The notes: generated by a model not told the origin, from the letters alone. Shown: positions 15,518-29,072, numbered from the stretch's first letter. The stretch: DNA of 64,000 bases from Neocallimastix lanati (nom. inval.) (GCA_016946835.1 JACVTC010000009.1:1935001-1999000), one strand, 5' to 3'. A program made the numbers and translations.

Positions 15518-16331
15518 TATTTCTATATATTAAATTATTATATATTGTTAAATTATTAAAAAAAAAAAAAAAAATAAAATAAAATAAAATAAAATAAAAT
15601 AAAATAAAATATATATATATTATTGAAATTTTAATTATAGTTTTATAATTATTAATATTATTTTCATTAAAAATATTATATTTTTTTTAAAAAAAAATAT
15701 ATTTACTATTGGCCATCAGTTTATATATTTAATTTGATTGGTTAAAAATAATTTTAAATAAAAGAAAAAAATATATATATTCAAGGTTTTTAAATTTTAA
15801 AATAGTATATATTTTTACTAGTTCATTATTTATTACAATAAATGAAGTTTTTTTATTTTATTTTTTTTTTTTTATAATAAATTTTATTTAAATTTTTTGA
15901 AGTTGTATTTTGGGTATATACATTAATGTCTTAAACTATAATTAATGCTGAAATGATTATTCATTATAATTTTGGATTTTTTTAATTATAAGAAAAAAAG
16001 AAAAAAAATATTATTAAACGAATATATATATTTTTTATTTTATCTTGTCATATTTTTTTTTATTATTATTAATATTTAAAATTATAATAAAAAAATAAAA
16101 TAATTAATTATTAAAAAATATAGTTTCTTAAAATCTATAATAATATGAAATATTAAATTTATAATAAACATTTAAATAAATATTCATTATATATTTTAAA
16201 TTTAATATAAATTAAATGAGTGAATATAATAATATATCATTTAATTTCTATTTTATTATTAAAGAATCTAATTAATTAATAACTTTTTAAGAATCATAAT
16301 ATCAACAATATTGAAATATAATACTAAGTTA
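15518..16331. other. Intergenic spacer
   Basis: AT-rich DNA between the AC40 start and the 3' end of the SAM/HMG gene. It includes a (TAAAA)n run near 15573-15610 and the two CCAAT words noted separately. I see no gene. Confidence 0.7.
15708..15741 (-). promoter_or_regulatory. Two CCAAT-type words upstream of the AC40 gene
   Basis: ATTGG at 15708-15712 and 15737-15741 read as CCAAT on the coding strand, about 190 and 220 bp before the AC40 start. Spacing and pairing fit an HAP/NF-Y type promoter. This rests on position only. Confidence 0.35.
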
Positions 16332-17915
16332 CTATAGTTTTACTTTTTTTCTGTTACGATTATTTACAAAATTAACAGAATTTGATTTAACTTTATTAAT
16401 TGATAAATTTCGTAAAGATGTTGGAGATACTAATGCGGAGTTGGTAAATAAATGAGATGTTAAAGAAATAGGATTTTGATTTGCATATGATGAATAATTT
16501 GAATACGAATTAATAGTATTAGAAGAATCAGATAAATTGGATGAAATATTTATATGATTCCGTAATTGTGTTAACGGTTGTAAATGTGTTTGCATTAAAT
16601 CTGAAGCATTTTGATCATTTATTAAAGGATATGATGATGGAGTAGTGGATGTTGTATTGATTGAATTTTGATTTGAAGTTGGAGGAGGTCTAACTACTAC
16701 TTGACCATTATAATGAGTGATAGTAGGTTTTAATGAAGTTAATGATTGTTGAAGATTTGGTTGAAAGGCTAAGTTAGAATTTGGGGAATTAGATGACAAC
16801 AAAGATGTAATATTATTTGAAGAATTATAAGACATAGGATGCTTAGATAACATAGACAATATTAGTGGATTATCTTTTAATGGACTAACAGAATTACAAT
16901 GATTTAATAAACTACTTTGGTTAATGTTATTTGTATGATATTGATTATCATTATCATTATTAGTATTGATATTTATACTCTCATTCTTGCTATTGTTATT
17001 GGTTTTGTATTTTTTTTGATTATCATTAATATTGTTATTTTTATTTTTACTATTTTTATTATTTTTATTATTTTTATTTGTATTGGTATTATTTTCATTA
17101 TTAATATTGTGACGACCAGTGGCTTTATTATTTGATTTCTTATTAGATTTATCATTTGTAGAAATATTACTATTATTTGTATTTGTTGTACAATTAGTAT
17201 TATTTTTAGTACTATTATTATTTTCATTTTTCGTTGAATAATTATGATTATTATTAATATTGTTATTGCTATTGTTAGTAATATTTATATTAGTTTGAAT
17301 ACTACTACTACTACTACTACTACTACTATTATTATTATTATTATTGTCATTTGTCGCTTTACTACTATTATTTAATAATAATACTTGTTGTAGTTCATCC
17401 TGTGAAGAATACATCATTAAATTCTGATAAATATTTGGTGATGAATTAATCGAATTTATTCCAGTAGATTGAATAAATTTATTTTGCTTTAATGAATTAT
17501 TCATTGGTAAAGATAATGCAGGGGTTGGCATATAAGACATATGAGGTATTTGAGTGTAAGAATTACATGAAGCCTGAGAATTATTTTGATTTAAATTTGA
17601 TTTCTCTTGTGATTTTTCAAAATTTCTTTTACGTTTTCTATCAAACTTTTCATCCAATGCTGTCTTTTTACCTATAATACATATATATATTTTAAAGCAT
17701 AATATAAATAAAAATTTTCAAAGTTTAAAATATCAATTTTATTAAAATTTTATTTCTTATTTCACATTCTAATATTATTCATACCTTGGGAGCGTTGTTG
17801 AGCATGCCAGGCAATTAGATATAATTGATATTTCTATGAAAATATAAAAATTTATTATAATATTTAAATATATTTTATTAATAATAATAAGTTATTTTAA
17901 ATTTAATGATTTCAA

Positions 17916-17979
<64 letters not shown>

Positions 17980-18314
17980 AATATTAATAATATTTAAATT
18001 TACTTATTATTACCCTAAAATTTTCAGACTGTTCATACACTTTTAAAGCTTCATCATATTCTTTCTTTTTTTGCTCAGCGATTTTTTCTAATTCTGCTTT
18101 TCTTTCTGGATCAAGTTTTCTCCATCTTTAATTAAATAATATATATATAATTTTATTATATTAATAATATATATATTAATTGTTTAAAATTTCATTATGA
18201 AAATAATTTTTAATAAAAATAATTATATATATATATATTATTAATAATATTATAATTATTAAATAATTATTAAATATTAATATCAATAAATTAAATAATA
18301 TAATATATATATAT

Positions 18315-18345
<31 letters not shown>

Positions 18346-18891
18346 TTTAATATTTTTGTATGTCTTCCTAAATATATATACACCTTTGTCCGACTTCCTG
18401 AGATATCTCATTAAATGACATCATTTCAAATTTTTCTTTACCATATTCTATTTTTAGTTCTTCACGTATATCTTGACAAAACTGAACATATGCGGATAAC
18501 GGTTTAACTGGAGCCATAGCATCAGGTTTTGGATGTCTTTTATATTTTCTTTTGGAAGAATTATCCATTAAATCAGTAAATATAAATAACGGATGATGAT
18601 TAAAAGGTCCATTCGTCTGAGCATTAGAATTAGTAATGGAAGATGAACTTGTAGATGACCCAGGAGTAGGTATAGAATGATGCAAAAAAGGAAGTGGATA
18701 TTGTAGTGGATTTTGATGTTGTAATAAATTTTGATTTGGTATTTGATTCTGTTGTAATAATAATAAATTAGCCGAAGGTGTATTTTGATTTACATCAGCT
18801 TGCTTTATTCTTCCTATTTTTTTCTTTGGTGATGTAAGTGATGTATTGATAGAATTAATTGTTGGTGGGACATATGATGATGGATTATTAA

Positions 18892-18943
<52 letters not shown>

Positions 18944-19426
18944 TGTATTTGGAGTTGCAGAAGTAGTATTAATATTTGAAGTGGTTATATGTGAATTAAT
19001 TTGATTATTTAAAGGAGGAGGTGTTAATGGTGTATTGCTTATAGGAATGGGATCAAAATATGATAATGCTTTTTGGTATGTAATAAGTCTTTGTAAACGA
19101 CGTCTATGACCAAGTTTAACATTTAATTCTGCTAAATCTGATTCAGTAATATCTAATAACTATTATTAGTTAAAATTAAAAAAAATTAGAATATATAAAA
19201 AAAAATATTTTTATTATTATTGAAAAAAAATTTTTTCTTTTTTTCTTTTTTTTTTTTTTTTTTTATGTAAAAAAATATATATAAATAAATTAAAATTTAT
19301 ATATATATATATAGTATATTATAAATATTATACCGATGTCATATTATCAAAACCTTCTTCAATAAATCTATCCGCATATATCCCCAAATCATTTTGAGTA
19401 AGAAATAATCTTACATGATGGGCCAT
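16332..19426 (-). CDS. SAM-domain plus HMG-box protein, probable transcription or chromatin factor
   Basis: Five exons on the minus strand: 19426-19334, 19159-18384, 18125-18014, 17833-17785 and 17671-16332, joining to 789 residues. The N-terminus is a SAM domain: HVRLFLTQNDLGIYADRF, then EGFDNMTSLLDITESDLAEL and LGHRRRLQRLI (about residues 1-60), crossing the first intron. A poly-Asn/Ser/Pro-rich linker follows. Then comes an HMG box (about residues 265-345): KPLSAYVQFCQDIREELK, FNEISQEVGQRWRKLDPERK and KKKEYDEALKVYEQ. A basic segment KFDRKRKRNFEKS leads into a 440-residue Asn/Ser-rich tail ending in basic NRNRKKVKL, a plausible nuclear signal. The HMG box bends DNA and the SAM domain usually mediates self-association. 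The low-complexity tail is coded by AAT-type repeats and is probably disordered. The target is unknown. Confidence 0.88.
18885..18941. repeat. Coding AAT (poly-Asn) microsatellite
   Basis: ATT array on the plus strand, read as a run of Asn in the linker of the SAM/HMG protein. It is a coding microsatellite likely to vary in length. Confidence 0.85.
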
Positions 19427-19487
19427 TTAATATTGTTAACTTTTTATCTTTTAATATTATATAACTTCTTATAAAAATATATATATA

Positions 19488-19529
<42 letters not shown>

Positions 19530-21359
19530 AAGGTGTATCTAAATATTCTTGATTTTTAGATTTCAAATTTTACTGTTTCATTTAATTTGTTTTAATTATT
19601 TAAATTTTATTTCATTAAAATTAATTTTAAAAATTAGTCAAAATATGAAGAATAAAAATAAATATAAATATAAACATTCATTTATTATCAAAAATTTATG
19701 AAATTTTATTGCATTTAATATATATTATCAAAGTTGTTTCATATGTAAAAATAAAAAAACTAAAATTTATTAAATTACCATTTATATATATTTGTATATA
19801 TTATATAAATGTTATCTTTAAATATTACATATCCTATTATTTAATACAAATAAATTTAATAGAATTAATAAAAATTTAATTAGTTAATAATTGTTAATTG
19901 GATATAATTGAATTTCATTTACATTTGAATTCTTTTCAAATTTCTTGATATAAAAATTTTTTAAAATAGACTCACTTATTATTTATATTTTATATATCAA
20001 TAAAAATGTATTATTTATTAAAATTTTTTATAAATTTAAAAACATTAACACACAAGATTAGAGATTTTAAAAGAGTAATAATATTGATAATAAAATATAT
20101 TAATTTCAAATTTATGAAGTCTTTAATGAAATTTCATAAATAAATATATATATATTTATTTTATATGATATAATATAGAAGGAAGATTTTTAATTTATTG
20201 TTGCTTTTATTTAATTCAATATTACTATTATTGTTATAACTGTTATTTATTATTTTTAAATCAAATTTGAAATGTAATAATTCCCTAATTACAATGAATT
20301 ATAAAATAAAATATAATAAAATAAAAATTTATTTATATAATATATATATAGATAGATAGATTTTTTAAAAATTAATAAATATATAATAAATCTTATTTTA
20401 TTAAGTAATTAAAATAGTTTTTTTATATATAATAAATAAAATAAATTTTTTAAAAAAAAGTTGATATAAATTAATTATAGACATACTATCATAATTTTAT
20501 ATTGTTATATTTATTTAATCATCTATATAATAAAACTTTTTTATATTACTTTAATTCACAATATTATATTACTAGATTATTATTTAATATATTATTTATA
20601 TATTATATTATATTATAATATATTTTCATTTTTTATTTAAATTTTCATTAACTTTTTTAAAATAAGAAATTACCTGAAATATTAAAGTATTAAAATCTAA
20701 AAATCCTTGAGATATATATTAAAAATACTTACAAAAGTGATATTTCAAAGTACATAGAAAATAATGCACAAACAATTATATAAATTTAAAAATGTTTAAT
20801 CAATTAATGTAATAAATTTTTAAATCCGAAATATATAATAATATAATATTATATAAAAATTTAACATTTCAAATTCAATTTTGTAATATAATAAAATAAT
20901 AAAGTATTACCATTTGAATTAGTATTTTTGATTTTTTTTATTCATGAAATTATTTAATATTTATATTTATAAACCTGTACGTTATATAAATAAATAATAG
21001 ATATAAACTTTTATTTTAATATTAAGTAAAATTATAGTACCATACACATTCTTTAATTTTTGTTAGAAATATAAATATTCCTGAAAATATTGAAATACGT
21101 TAAGATGTATTATTTTTTTTTTAAAAAAACTTTTTTTTTTAAATTTAAAAATTAATTTTTAAAATTTTTGTGGATTAAATATTATTAAATAACAAATCAA
21201 TTAGCCCATATATCTTAATATATTAATAATATATAATACATAAAAAATATAAATACATAAAAATGGAGAAAAAATGTTTTTTTTTTTTTTTTTTTTTAAT
21301 CTAAAAATTTTAATATTTAAAAGTATAACTATTTTTTATTATTTTTAGTTATTATTCAA
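19427..21359. other. Intergenic, AT-rich
   Basis: A (TTA)n tract at about 19488-19530 upstream of the SAM/HMG gene, then nearly 2 kb of AT-rich sequence with no supported frame or structure. Confidence 0.7.
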
Positions 21360-21665
21360 TTATTATTTATTATTTATTATTTATTATTTATTATTTGTTA
21401 TTTGTTATTTATTATTTGTTATTTGTTATTTATTATTTATTATTTATTATTTATTATTTATTATTTATTATTTATTATTTATTATTTATTATTTATTATT
21501 TATTATTTATTATTTGTTATTTGTTATTTATTATTTATTATTTATTATTTATTATTTATTATTTATTATTTATTATTTATTATTTATTATTTATTATTTA
21601 TTATTTATTATTTATTTATTATTTTATTATTTATTATTTTATTATTTATTATTTTATTTTTTTTA
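21360..21665. repeat. Heptamer satellite (TTATTTA)n with TTATTTG variants
   Basis: About 300 bp of a 7-bp unit TTATTTA. Two clusters of variant units TTATTTG occur near 21394-21428 and 21512-21526. The tract ends in a decayed TTTATTATTTTA zone. The long Leu/Ile/Tyr frames across it are periodic artefacts of the 7-bp unit. Confidence 0.95.
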
Positions 21666-22329
21666 TTATTTCATTCATTATAGATAAAATAAAATAAGTT
21701 AATTTTTACGTTTTGAAATTATATTTCTATTTATTAAATATTTATTATATGTTAATTATTCAATACTATATAAAAAATTTCATTTTTCGCTATAACCAAA
21801 AAGTTTGATAAAAAAATTCAAAAAATTCTTTTTTTTCTTCATCTATTATTTAAAATAATATTTTTTATTCTTATTTCAATTTTGTTTTTGTTTTTTATTT
21901 TTATATTTATTTTTATTTAGTATTTATTATTTTCATAATACCTCAAGGATTTAATTATAATTATTACTTTCAAGAATACACATATTCTCATATTCTCATG
22001 ATCTTTTTAAATATTCATTGATTTACTTTTTTTTTCTAATCTGAAGTAACTGATATATTTGTACATTAAATATATAACTTATCATCAATTATTATAATAT
22101 ATTATTAATCGATAATTATGATTTATTTTGATATTAACTAAAATTCAATTAATTTAATATTATTAATACAATTAAAATTAAAATTATAATCTTAAAGAAA
22201 ATAATTTTTTGCTTTTTTTAAAATTATATAATATTAGTTTTTATTTTTTTTCAATATTAATATCTTGAGTGCATTATTCATGTTGATATTATTTTGAACC
22301 ATGTTCCATTAAAAATCGAATAATATACT
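21666..22329. other. Intergenic, AT-rich
   Basis: No frame or repeat I can support between the heptamer satellite and the ankyrin relic. Confidence 0.6.
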
Positions 22330-23120
22330 TATTATTATTTTTGTATAGAATATATTAAAGAGGTTTTCTTGGAATTATTGATTTCATTGATATCATCTTT
22401 ATTTTCTACTAATTATTTTATTAGTTCTCTACTATTATTTTGGCAAGCATATATCAGAGAAGTATTACTAAAATTATATTTAAAATTGATTTCAGCACTG
22501 TATTCTATCAAATATTTTTTTAGGAGAATAAATTATTATTCATAAGAACATAAACTAAAGGTGTTCGATTCAAACGATCAACCTCATCATTGACTTTAGC
22601 ATCCTGCTCCACTAAATGTTTTATAATACTTTGGTAATTTTCTTTACAACTATAAATTAAAAGAGTATTATCATTATTATCCTAAGCATCAATATCAGCT
22701 CCATAGATTATCAGAAATTTTATCATTTCTAAATTTTTATTTTTAATTGACCAAATAAAAGGTGCATTTAATAATGACATCGGTACTAAATTCTATTAAC
22801 CATTTAAGTATTTCTATATTTTTAATTAATCAGAAGCATATTTCAACAACATTTCACAAATTTTATTATTAATATTGACTTTAGCCCTTCTTTTATACTA
22901 AATATTTTATTAGTCTTTTACTACTATTTTGTCAAGTCTATCTTAAAGGAGTATTATCAAAATTATCTATAATATTAATTTCAGAAACGCTCTATCAAAT
23001 ATTTCGTTAGGAATAAATTATCATTCTCAATTACATATATTAAAGGAGTCTATAAATTTATGGTTCTATCTATTACTAAGTTCCAATTACTTTTAAATGG
23101 CTAGTGTTCAAGAAATATGC
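22330..23120 (-). pseudogene. Degenerate ankyrin-repeat gene
   Basis: On the minus strand, ankyrin repeats are readable but broken by in-frame stops and frame changes. Seen: EMIKFLIIYGADIDA then a stop; DNNDNTLLIYSCKENYQS; IIKHLVEQDAKVND; DRLNRTPLVYV; AEINFKYNFSNTSLIYACQN, then NSRELIK followed by a stop and LVENKDDIN; and a further decayed unit near 22870-23000. These units differ clearly from the 57-64 kb family (no LVEYLVEHGADINKEN consensus), so this is a separate, older family member. No start codon or complete frame remains. Confidence 0.75.
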
Positions 23121-23340
23121 GTAATAATTTCAAAGATTATAATTGAATGATATAGAGAATGATAAAAATATAGGTAGATCTAGAAAAACAAATTTCAACG
23201 ATAACAACAATAAAAATAATTGGATAGAAAATTTTAATAGCAATAATATGGAAATCGATAAAAATAATGAAAATAATAGAACAGAAAAACTTACTAAAAA
23301 TATTTCGAATGCTAACAGAAAAAGTGCTAGTCAAAGAAAG

Positions 23341-23341
23341 T

Positions 23342-23381
<40 letters not shown>

Positions 23382-23395
23382 TAATAATAATAATA

Positions 23396-23426
<31 letters not shown>

Positions 23427-23476
23427 GTAATAATAATAATAAATAATAATAATAATAAATAATAATAATAATAATA

Positions 23477-23511
<35 letters not shown>

Positions 23512-23616
23512 TAAATAAAAAAAAAAAAAATAATAATAATAATAATAACAAATAAATAATAGAATAAATAATAAATAATAATAAATAATAATAATAATAA
23601 TAATAAAAATAAATAA

Positions 23617-23652
<36 letters not shown>

Positions 23653-23730
23653 ATAATAATAATAACAAATAAATAATAGAATAAATAATAAATAATAATA
23701 ATAATAATAATATATAAATAGAAATTAATA
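23341..23730. repeat. Compound AAT/TAAA microsatellite
   Basis: About 390 bp of AAT trinucleotides interrupted by TAAA, ACA and poly(A). A stretch around 23516-23580 recurs almost exactly at about 23630-23700, including AATAACAAATAAATAATAGA, so there is a higher-order duplication of about 110 bp inside the array. Confidence 0.9.
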
Positions 23731-23967
23731 TAATAATATATAAAATAAAATAAAATAAAATATTATTTTAATTAAAAAAAATTATGTCTGTGCATATTTA
23801 TTTATTTATTCAAATAATATTGAATTAGTAAATTATAATATTTGTATTAAAGATTAAAAAAAAATTATTTATAAATTTATATATTTATATAAATAATATA
23901 TTTAGGATATCTATTATATGTTTTTTATCAATTAAATATATATATATATATATGATAATAAATTTGT

Positions 23968-24902
23968 TCATTCATCTAGTTTTTTTGCATCGATCAAGTC
24001 AGAAATATTGATAGTAAATTCTTCTTTGTTTGCAAAACCAACATCTTCCACAATAACCTCAATATTATCATTTTCAGGATCTTTACTATTATTAAATATT
24101 TCAGAATATTCTGTATCTTTATGAGATATAAATTGAGGTTCCAATTTTAACGTTGCGTCTTTAGTAAAAGTGTTATATGTCAAAACTGTAGCTTCCTAAA
24201 ATAATATTACAATATATATATATATATTAGAAAAATATATATATTTTAATTAAAATAACAATATATTTTTATTTAATTCAAATTTACAAACCTTATAATC
24301 TGAAATCACAGGAGTCCATTCATTACCCATATCTAATGTCTATAAAAATAAAGAATAATAATATTTATAATAAAATAATATTAATGTTAATAATAAAAAC
24401 TATATATTTTACATATCAAAAATTAAATATAACTAAGATTTTACCTTGAAGGCTATTTTCTCTCCTACTTCAAGATGACTATCAATTGGCTTTAATTTTT
24501 CATAATCTTCTTTTGTTCTTTTAATAATTTTATTTTGATTTTTTCCTTTATTATCTTTAGAAACTTCTTGATTTTCCTTTTGTTCATTATTTTTTACTTG
24601 TTTGCTTTTTGGTTTTCCTTCATTAGTATTAGTATCTTTTATATTATTTTCATTATTTTCATTTATTTCATTAGTTTCTTTTTTATCATTAGATTCTTTT
24701 TCTTCTTCTATTTTATTTTCTTCATTATTATTATTATTATTATTAACATCATTTTTCTTATTTTTATTTCTTTTTCCTCTAGTTCTTCTTCTCTTTCTTT
24801 TTGATTTTGTTTCTTGTTGCTGTGTTTCATGAAGATCAGAAGCTATCATTTTTGGTTCATTATTACTAATATCCTATTTAAAATAATAATAACAACAACA
24901 AC

Positions 24903-24950
<48 letters not shown>

Positions 24951-26363
24951 GTAAATAAATAAATAAAAGTTTATATATATAAATCAATTATATAAATTAA
25001 TAATAATAATAATAAATTTAAATAAATAAATAAATAAAAGTTTATAATTACATTAGTTTTGTCATCATTATTTTCTTCAAAATATACATGTGAGCTTTTC
25101 ATATTTTTCATATTTTTAACTGCCTTCTTTTTATGAGTACTTAATGAAAACGGTGGTCTTATATCAAACTTACTATTTGACTCTAGTTTTTGATTTATTT
25201 TTAATGGAGTATCTTTATTTATTTCCTCTTTATTTGTTTCACCATCATTCTTTAAATCTTCATTTTCATTTTCAGGTTCATTGTTTTGGATTTTATTATC
25301 GTCATTATCATTTTTGCTACCGATGTTACTATTACTATTGCTTATACTATCACCGCTGTCACTGCTACTGTCACTGCTACTGTCACTGCTACTATCGCTG
25401 CTACTATCGCTGCTACTGTCACTACTACTGTCACTACTACTATCGCTGCTACTATCACTACTACTATCACTACTACTGTCACTACTACTGTCACTACTAC
25501 TGTCACTACTACTGTCACTACTACTGTCACTACTACTATCGCTGCTACTGTCACTACTACTGTCACTACTACTTTCACTGCTACTGTCACTGCTATCGTT
25601 CGATTCACTCTTATTTGAATAAATCTTACTTCTTTTATTTTCCAATTTTCTTTTCTTTTTATTTGAATTTAAATCTTTCAAATAAATATTTACAAATGAT
25701 CATTACAAATAGATTATTTATATTAATATTATGATTAATTAATAATATATATTATATAATTTAAACCTAAAATTTTTTATACATAATTATTTAACAAATT
25801 TAAAGTTACTACTAAAATAACATTTACTTTTTAGAATTTCAGCCTTTCTTTTATTAATATAATCAATTTCATTTTTATCTATATATTCAACACTTATTAC
25901 ATTAAAATAATAACAATAATAATAATTAGAATAAACTAAATTTTTATTTTTCAAACTTTTAGCATTATATATATATATTAAAGATAATTATTAAGAATTA
26001 TCCTTTTATCAATAATGAAAAAAAAAAAAAAATAAAAAAATAAAAAAATAAAAAAAAATAAAAAAATAAATAAATAAATAAATAAATAATAAATATATAT
26101 ATAATTTACCTTATTAAATCATCATTTCGAATTACATCTTTTGCTAATTCAGTATCAACTAATTCATATCCATCTAAAGTTAATTTTAATAATGAAGAAT
26201 TGATCTTCTGAACACTTTTTTTTGTTGGCAATGATTGATAAAGAATATCATCTAAAATATTTTTTTTTAAATCCTTAATGTATACTTCTGTTGCTTTTAT
26301 GGCATACAAACATCGAATTGGAGGCAAAGGTGATTCAAATGACAATTTTACACGTATTGGCAT
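23968..26363 (-). CDS. Coilin-like Cajal-body protein with Ser/Asp repeat tract
   Basis: Six exons on the minus strand: 26363-26110, a short one near 25890-25830, about 25683-25053, about 24873-24445, about 24340-24298 and about 24197-23968. N-terminus MPIRVKLSFESPLPPIRCLY and LVDTELAKDVIRNDDLI fits the ubiquitin-like self-association domain of coilin. The middle has basic clusters (NKKKRKLENKRSK, KSKRKRRRTRGKRNKNKK) that look like nuclear/nucleolar signals and a long SSSD repeat. The C-terminus has VGEKIAFK, joined over an intron to a segment ending ISDYKEATVLTYNT, which matches the coilin Tudor-like domain (GEKIAFK...SDYKEG). The product likely organises snRNP and RNA maturation in Cajal bodies. 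Coilin is missing from the model yeasts I know of, so a fungal copy is notable. Confidence rests on both ends matching in the right order. Confidence 0.82.
25356..25600 (-). repeat. 12-bp coding minisatellite (Ser-Ser-Ser-Asp)n
   Basis: About 20 tandem copies of a 12-nt unit inside the coilin-like gene, coding SSSD tetrapeptides. Units vary between AGTAGTGACAGT-like and AGCAGCGATAGT-like forms, that is, synonymous differences arranged in blocks. This suggests unit expansion with selection on the protein. Alternating Ser/Asp tracts are typical CK2-type phosphorylation targets. Confidence 0.9.
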
Positions 26364-28609
26364 TATTAATAAATATATATAAAATGAAAATTATATGGTT
26401 TATATAATTTTTAATAATACTGTTATAATACTAATTAACTAATATTTATTTAAATTTATACTATTATTATATATTTTTTTAAAAAAAAAAAAAAATAAAT
26501 AAAATAAAATAAAATTAAAAAAAATAAAAAATGTAAAAGAGAATGAGATTTTTTATAAAACAATATATTATATATTAATAATTATTAATATATTTAATAA
26601 CAAAGAAAAATTGGTTATATATTACTTTTTTGAAATAACTTTTTATAGATATTAAAATATTAAAAAAAAAAAAATAAAAAAAAAATTACGAAATTAATTA
26701 AAAAAATTGTGTAACCCATTTTCATAAATCAATTATAAAAAAACCATTAAACATTTTTTTATTGATTTACTATAATTAATTTGATTATGAAGTTAATGAA
26801 TTTTTTACTACATATTTATTTTAACACCTATAAAAAAAAATCTATAAAATAATAAAGAAAATGATAATTTTTTTTATTCATAATGAATCATACATTTAAA
26901 CAAACAGTAAATATATTGGTATAATTTGAAGGTTAAATTTTAATTATGTTATTATTACTTTTACTTATTTATTTATTTATTTTTATAAAACTATAATAAT
27001 AATAAAATTTTGTTTTTGTTTTTGTTTTATTATGTTCTTATACTTTTTTGAACATTATTGTTATATATATATATATATATAATAACATAACTAACATTTT
27101 TATTTATTATAATGACATAAATTTTATGATTTTTTAATTAAAATTGTAAATTCAAAAAAAGATTATAAAAAATACTAAATTCTAATATTAATCGTTAATA
27201 ATAAAAATGAATCTATAACCAAACACTTTGTAATTAAAGAGTTTTAATAAAAATATTAAACTTTTAATTTTATTTGCCTTTTACATGATTTACGATTTAT
27301 ATATAACAATAGATTAATTTTTATAATTAATTTAATTAAATTTTATTAATTATATAATATAAATAATATAAAGCAATATGTTTTTTTTTTATTTAAAACC
27401 TTTCATTTCACCAATTTTGAATAAAAAAAATAAAAAAAATAAAAAAAAAAAAAAAAGTTTAATAAAGCAAAAAACTAATAATTTTATAAATTTTTTAACC
27501 AATAGAATTTAAAATTATTTAAAATTTTAACTAAATTATTCTATTAACATTATTGATCGTTTTTAATCCAAACAAATTTCATAAAATTTAAATTATTCAT
27601 TATTAATATTTATCTTTTAACAAACTTTAATTCATTTCATTAAAATAATAATTTAATAATATAAATAAAAATAAAAATATAATGTATATAAAAAGATTTA
27701 AATTCTAATATTATTAAATATAGACAATTTAATATTAAATTATAAAAAGAAAGAAATAAAAAGATTTCTGTAATATTTTTTTCTTAAAAAAATAAAAAAA
27801 TATTCTTCGCAGTAATTATTTTTTTTCAAAAAAAAAAAATAATAATAATAAAATATAATAAAAAATAAAAATAAAAATAAAAGTAAAATAAAAATTGACA
27901 AATATGTTAAATTTTATGGACTTTTATAGGAATATAGAAATATATATATAACATAGTGTATATACAATAAATACATATTATTAAATTATATTATTGAAAA
28001 ATTAATATATATATAAGTATATACTGTATATATTTATATAATTTATTTCCACAATACACTTTGTATAAGTATTAATCATAACTTGTAATTATAAAATTAT
28101 ACAATTATTACAAATAATAATTATGATAATAGTAATAAGTAACAACCATAAATAATAACACAATTACAATATAAAATTTTTAATAATATTTTTAATTTAA
28201 ATTAATTAATAAAAGAATAAATCATATTCAAAATAAGTGACTTAGCATTTCAGAATAATTTAAATTAAAAGAATATATAAACGAAAGTTCTGATAGTAAA
28301 GAACCTTCAAATTTTAAATAATTACCACATTTCATTTTTAAATAAATAAAAAAAAAAAAACATAGTTTAAATACTGAATCAACATCCGAATTTAAATAAA
28401 TAATAATTATAGTTAAACTATTAAACATTAAAACCAAATAACAATAAAGCTGTTTAAAGTTAAAGGTGATTTTTATACCATCACTAATTATGGTACTTCA
28501 TCAACAAATAGTCAGAGAAATAATATTCATAAAATCGACTTTATAAAAGAATATCACATCATTCTACGTTTAAAGGAATTCGTTACAACAATAACTTAAT
28601 TATAACCAA
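26364..28609. other. Intergenic, 2.2 kb
   Basis: Divergent spacer between the coilin-like gene and the MATE gene. Mostly homopolymers and (TA)n. The last 170 bp before 28610 have mixed composition and stop codons in frame with the MATE start, fitting a 5' untranslated leader. Confidence 0.65.
26610..26614 (-). promoter_or_regulatory. CCAAT word upstream of the coilin-like gene
   Basis: ATTGG on the plus strand, CCAAT on the coding strand, about 250 bp before the start. A single occurrence; supported by position only. Confidence 0.3.
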
Positions 28610-29002
28610 ATGCCAAGAGTGTACCCTGCAAGAATTAAAAAAACAGTAACAATTAAGAATAGTTGCTACACTTCATTTGAAGAAAATAATGAAGATGAAC
28701 TAAATGAACCTCTTATTCTTCACGAAAACGAATTGAAAATTCTAATACAAGAGGAGGAAGTTGATGAAAAGAAGAATGATCTCGAAATTGATAAAGGCAA
28801 AATATACAAATCTGAATTTAAAATTTTATCTGAATATTCAATTCCTATTATTTTTTCTGAAATATTAAGAAACACATTATTAATGACCTCTGTGTTATTT
28901 ATTGGTCATAGAACAACATTTGAACTTGCAGCTATTACTTTAGGTAAACCTGAAAATTAAAAATCAAAAACATAATATAGTAAATTATAATAATTATTAT
29001 AA

Positions 29003-29072
<70 letters not shown>

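Noticed and set aside
23143-23400. 85-aa Asn/Lys-rich frame on the plus strand
   Set aside because: Runs into an AAT array, has no upstream exon or recognisable domain, and follows an ankyrin relic; probably chance.
25144-25734. Several overlapping frames opposite the Ser/Asp tract
   Set aside because: A 12-bp repeat leaves several frames open; only the minus-strand SSSD frame joins to exons of the coilin-like gene.
28228-28437. 69-aa minus-strand frame upstream of the MATE gene
   Set aside because: Phe-rich through a poly(A) run, no homology, and overlaps the presumed promoter/leader.
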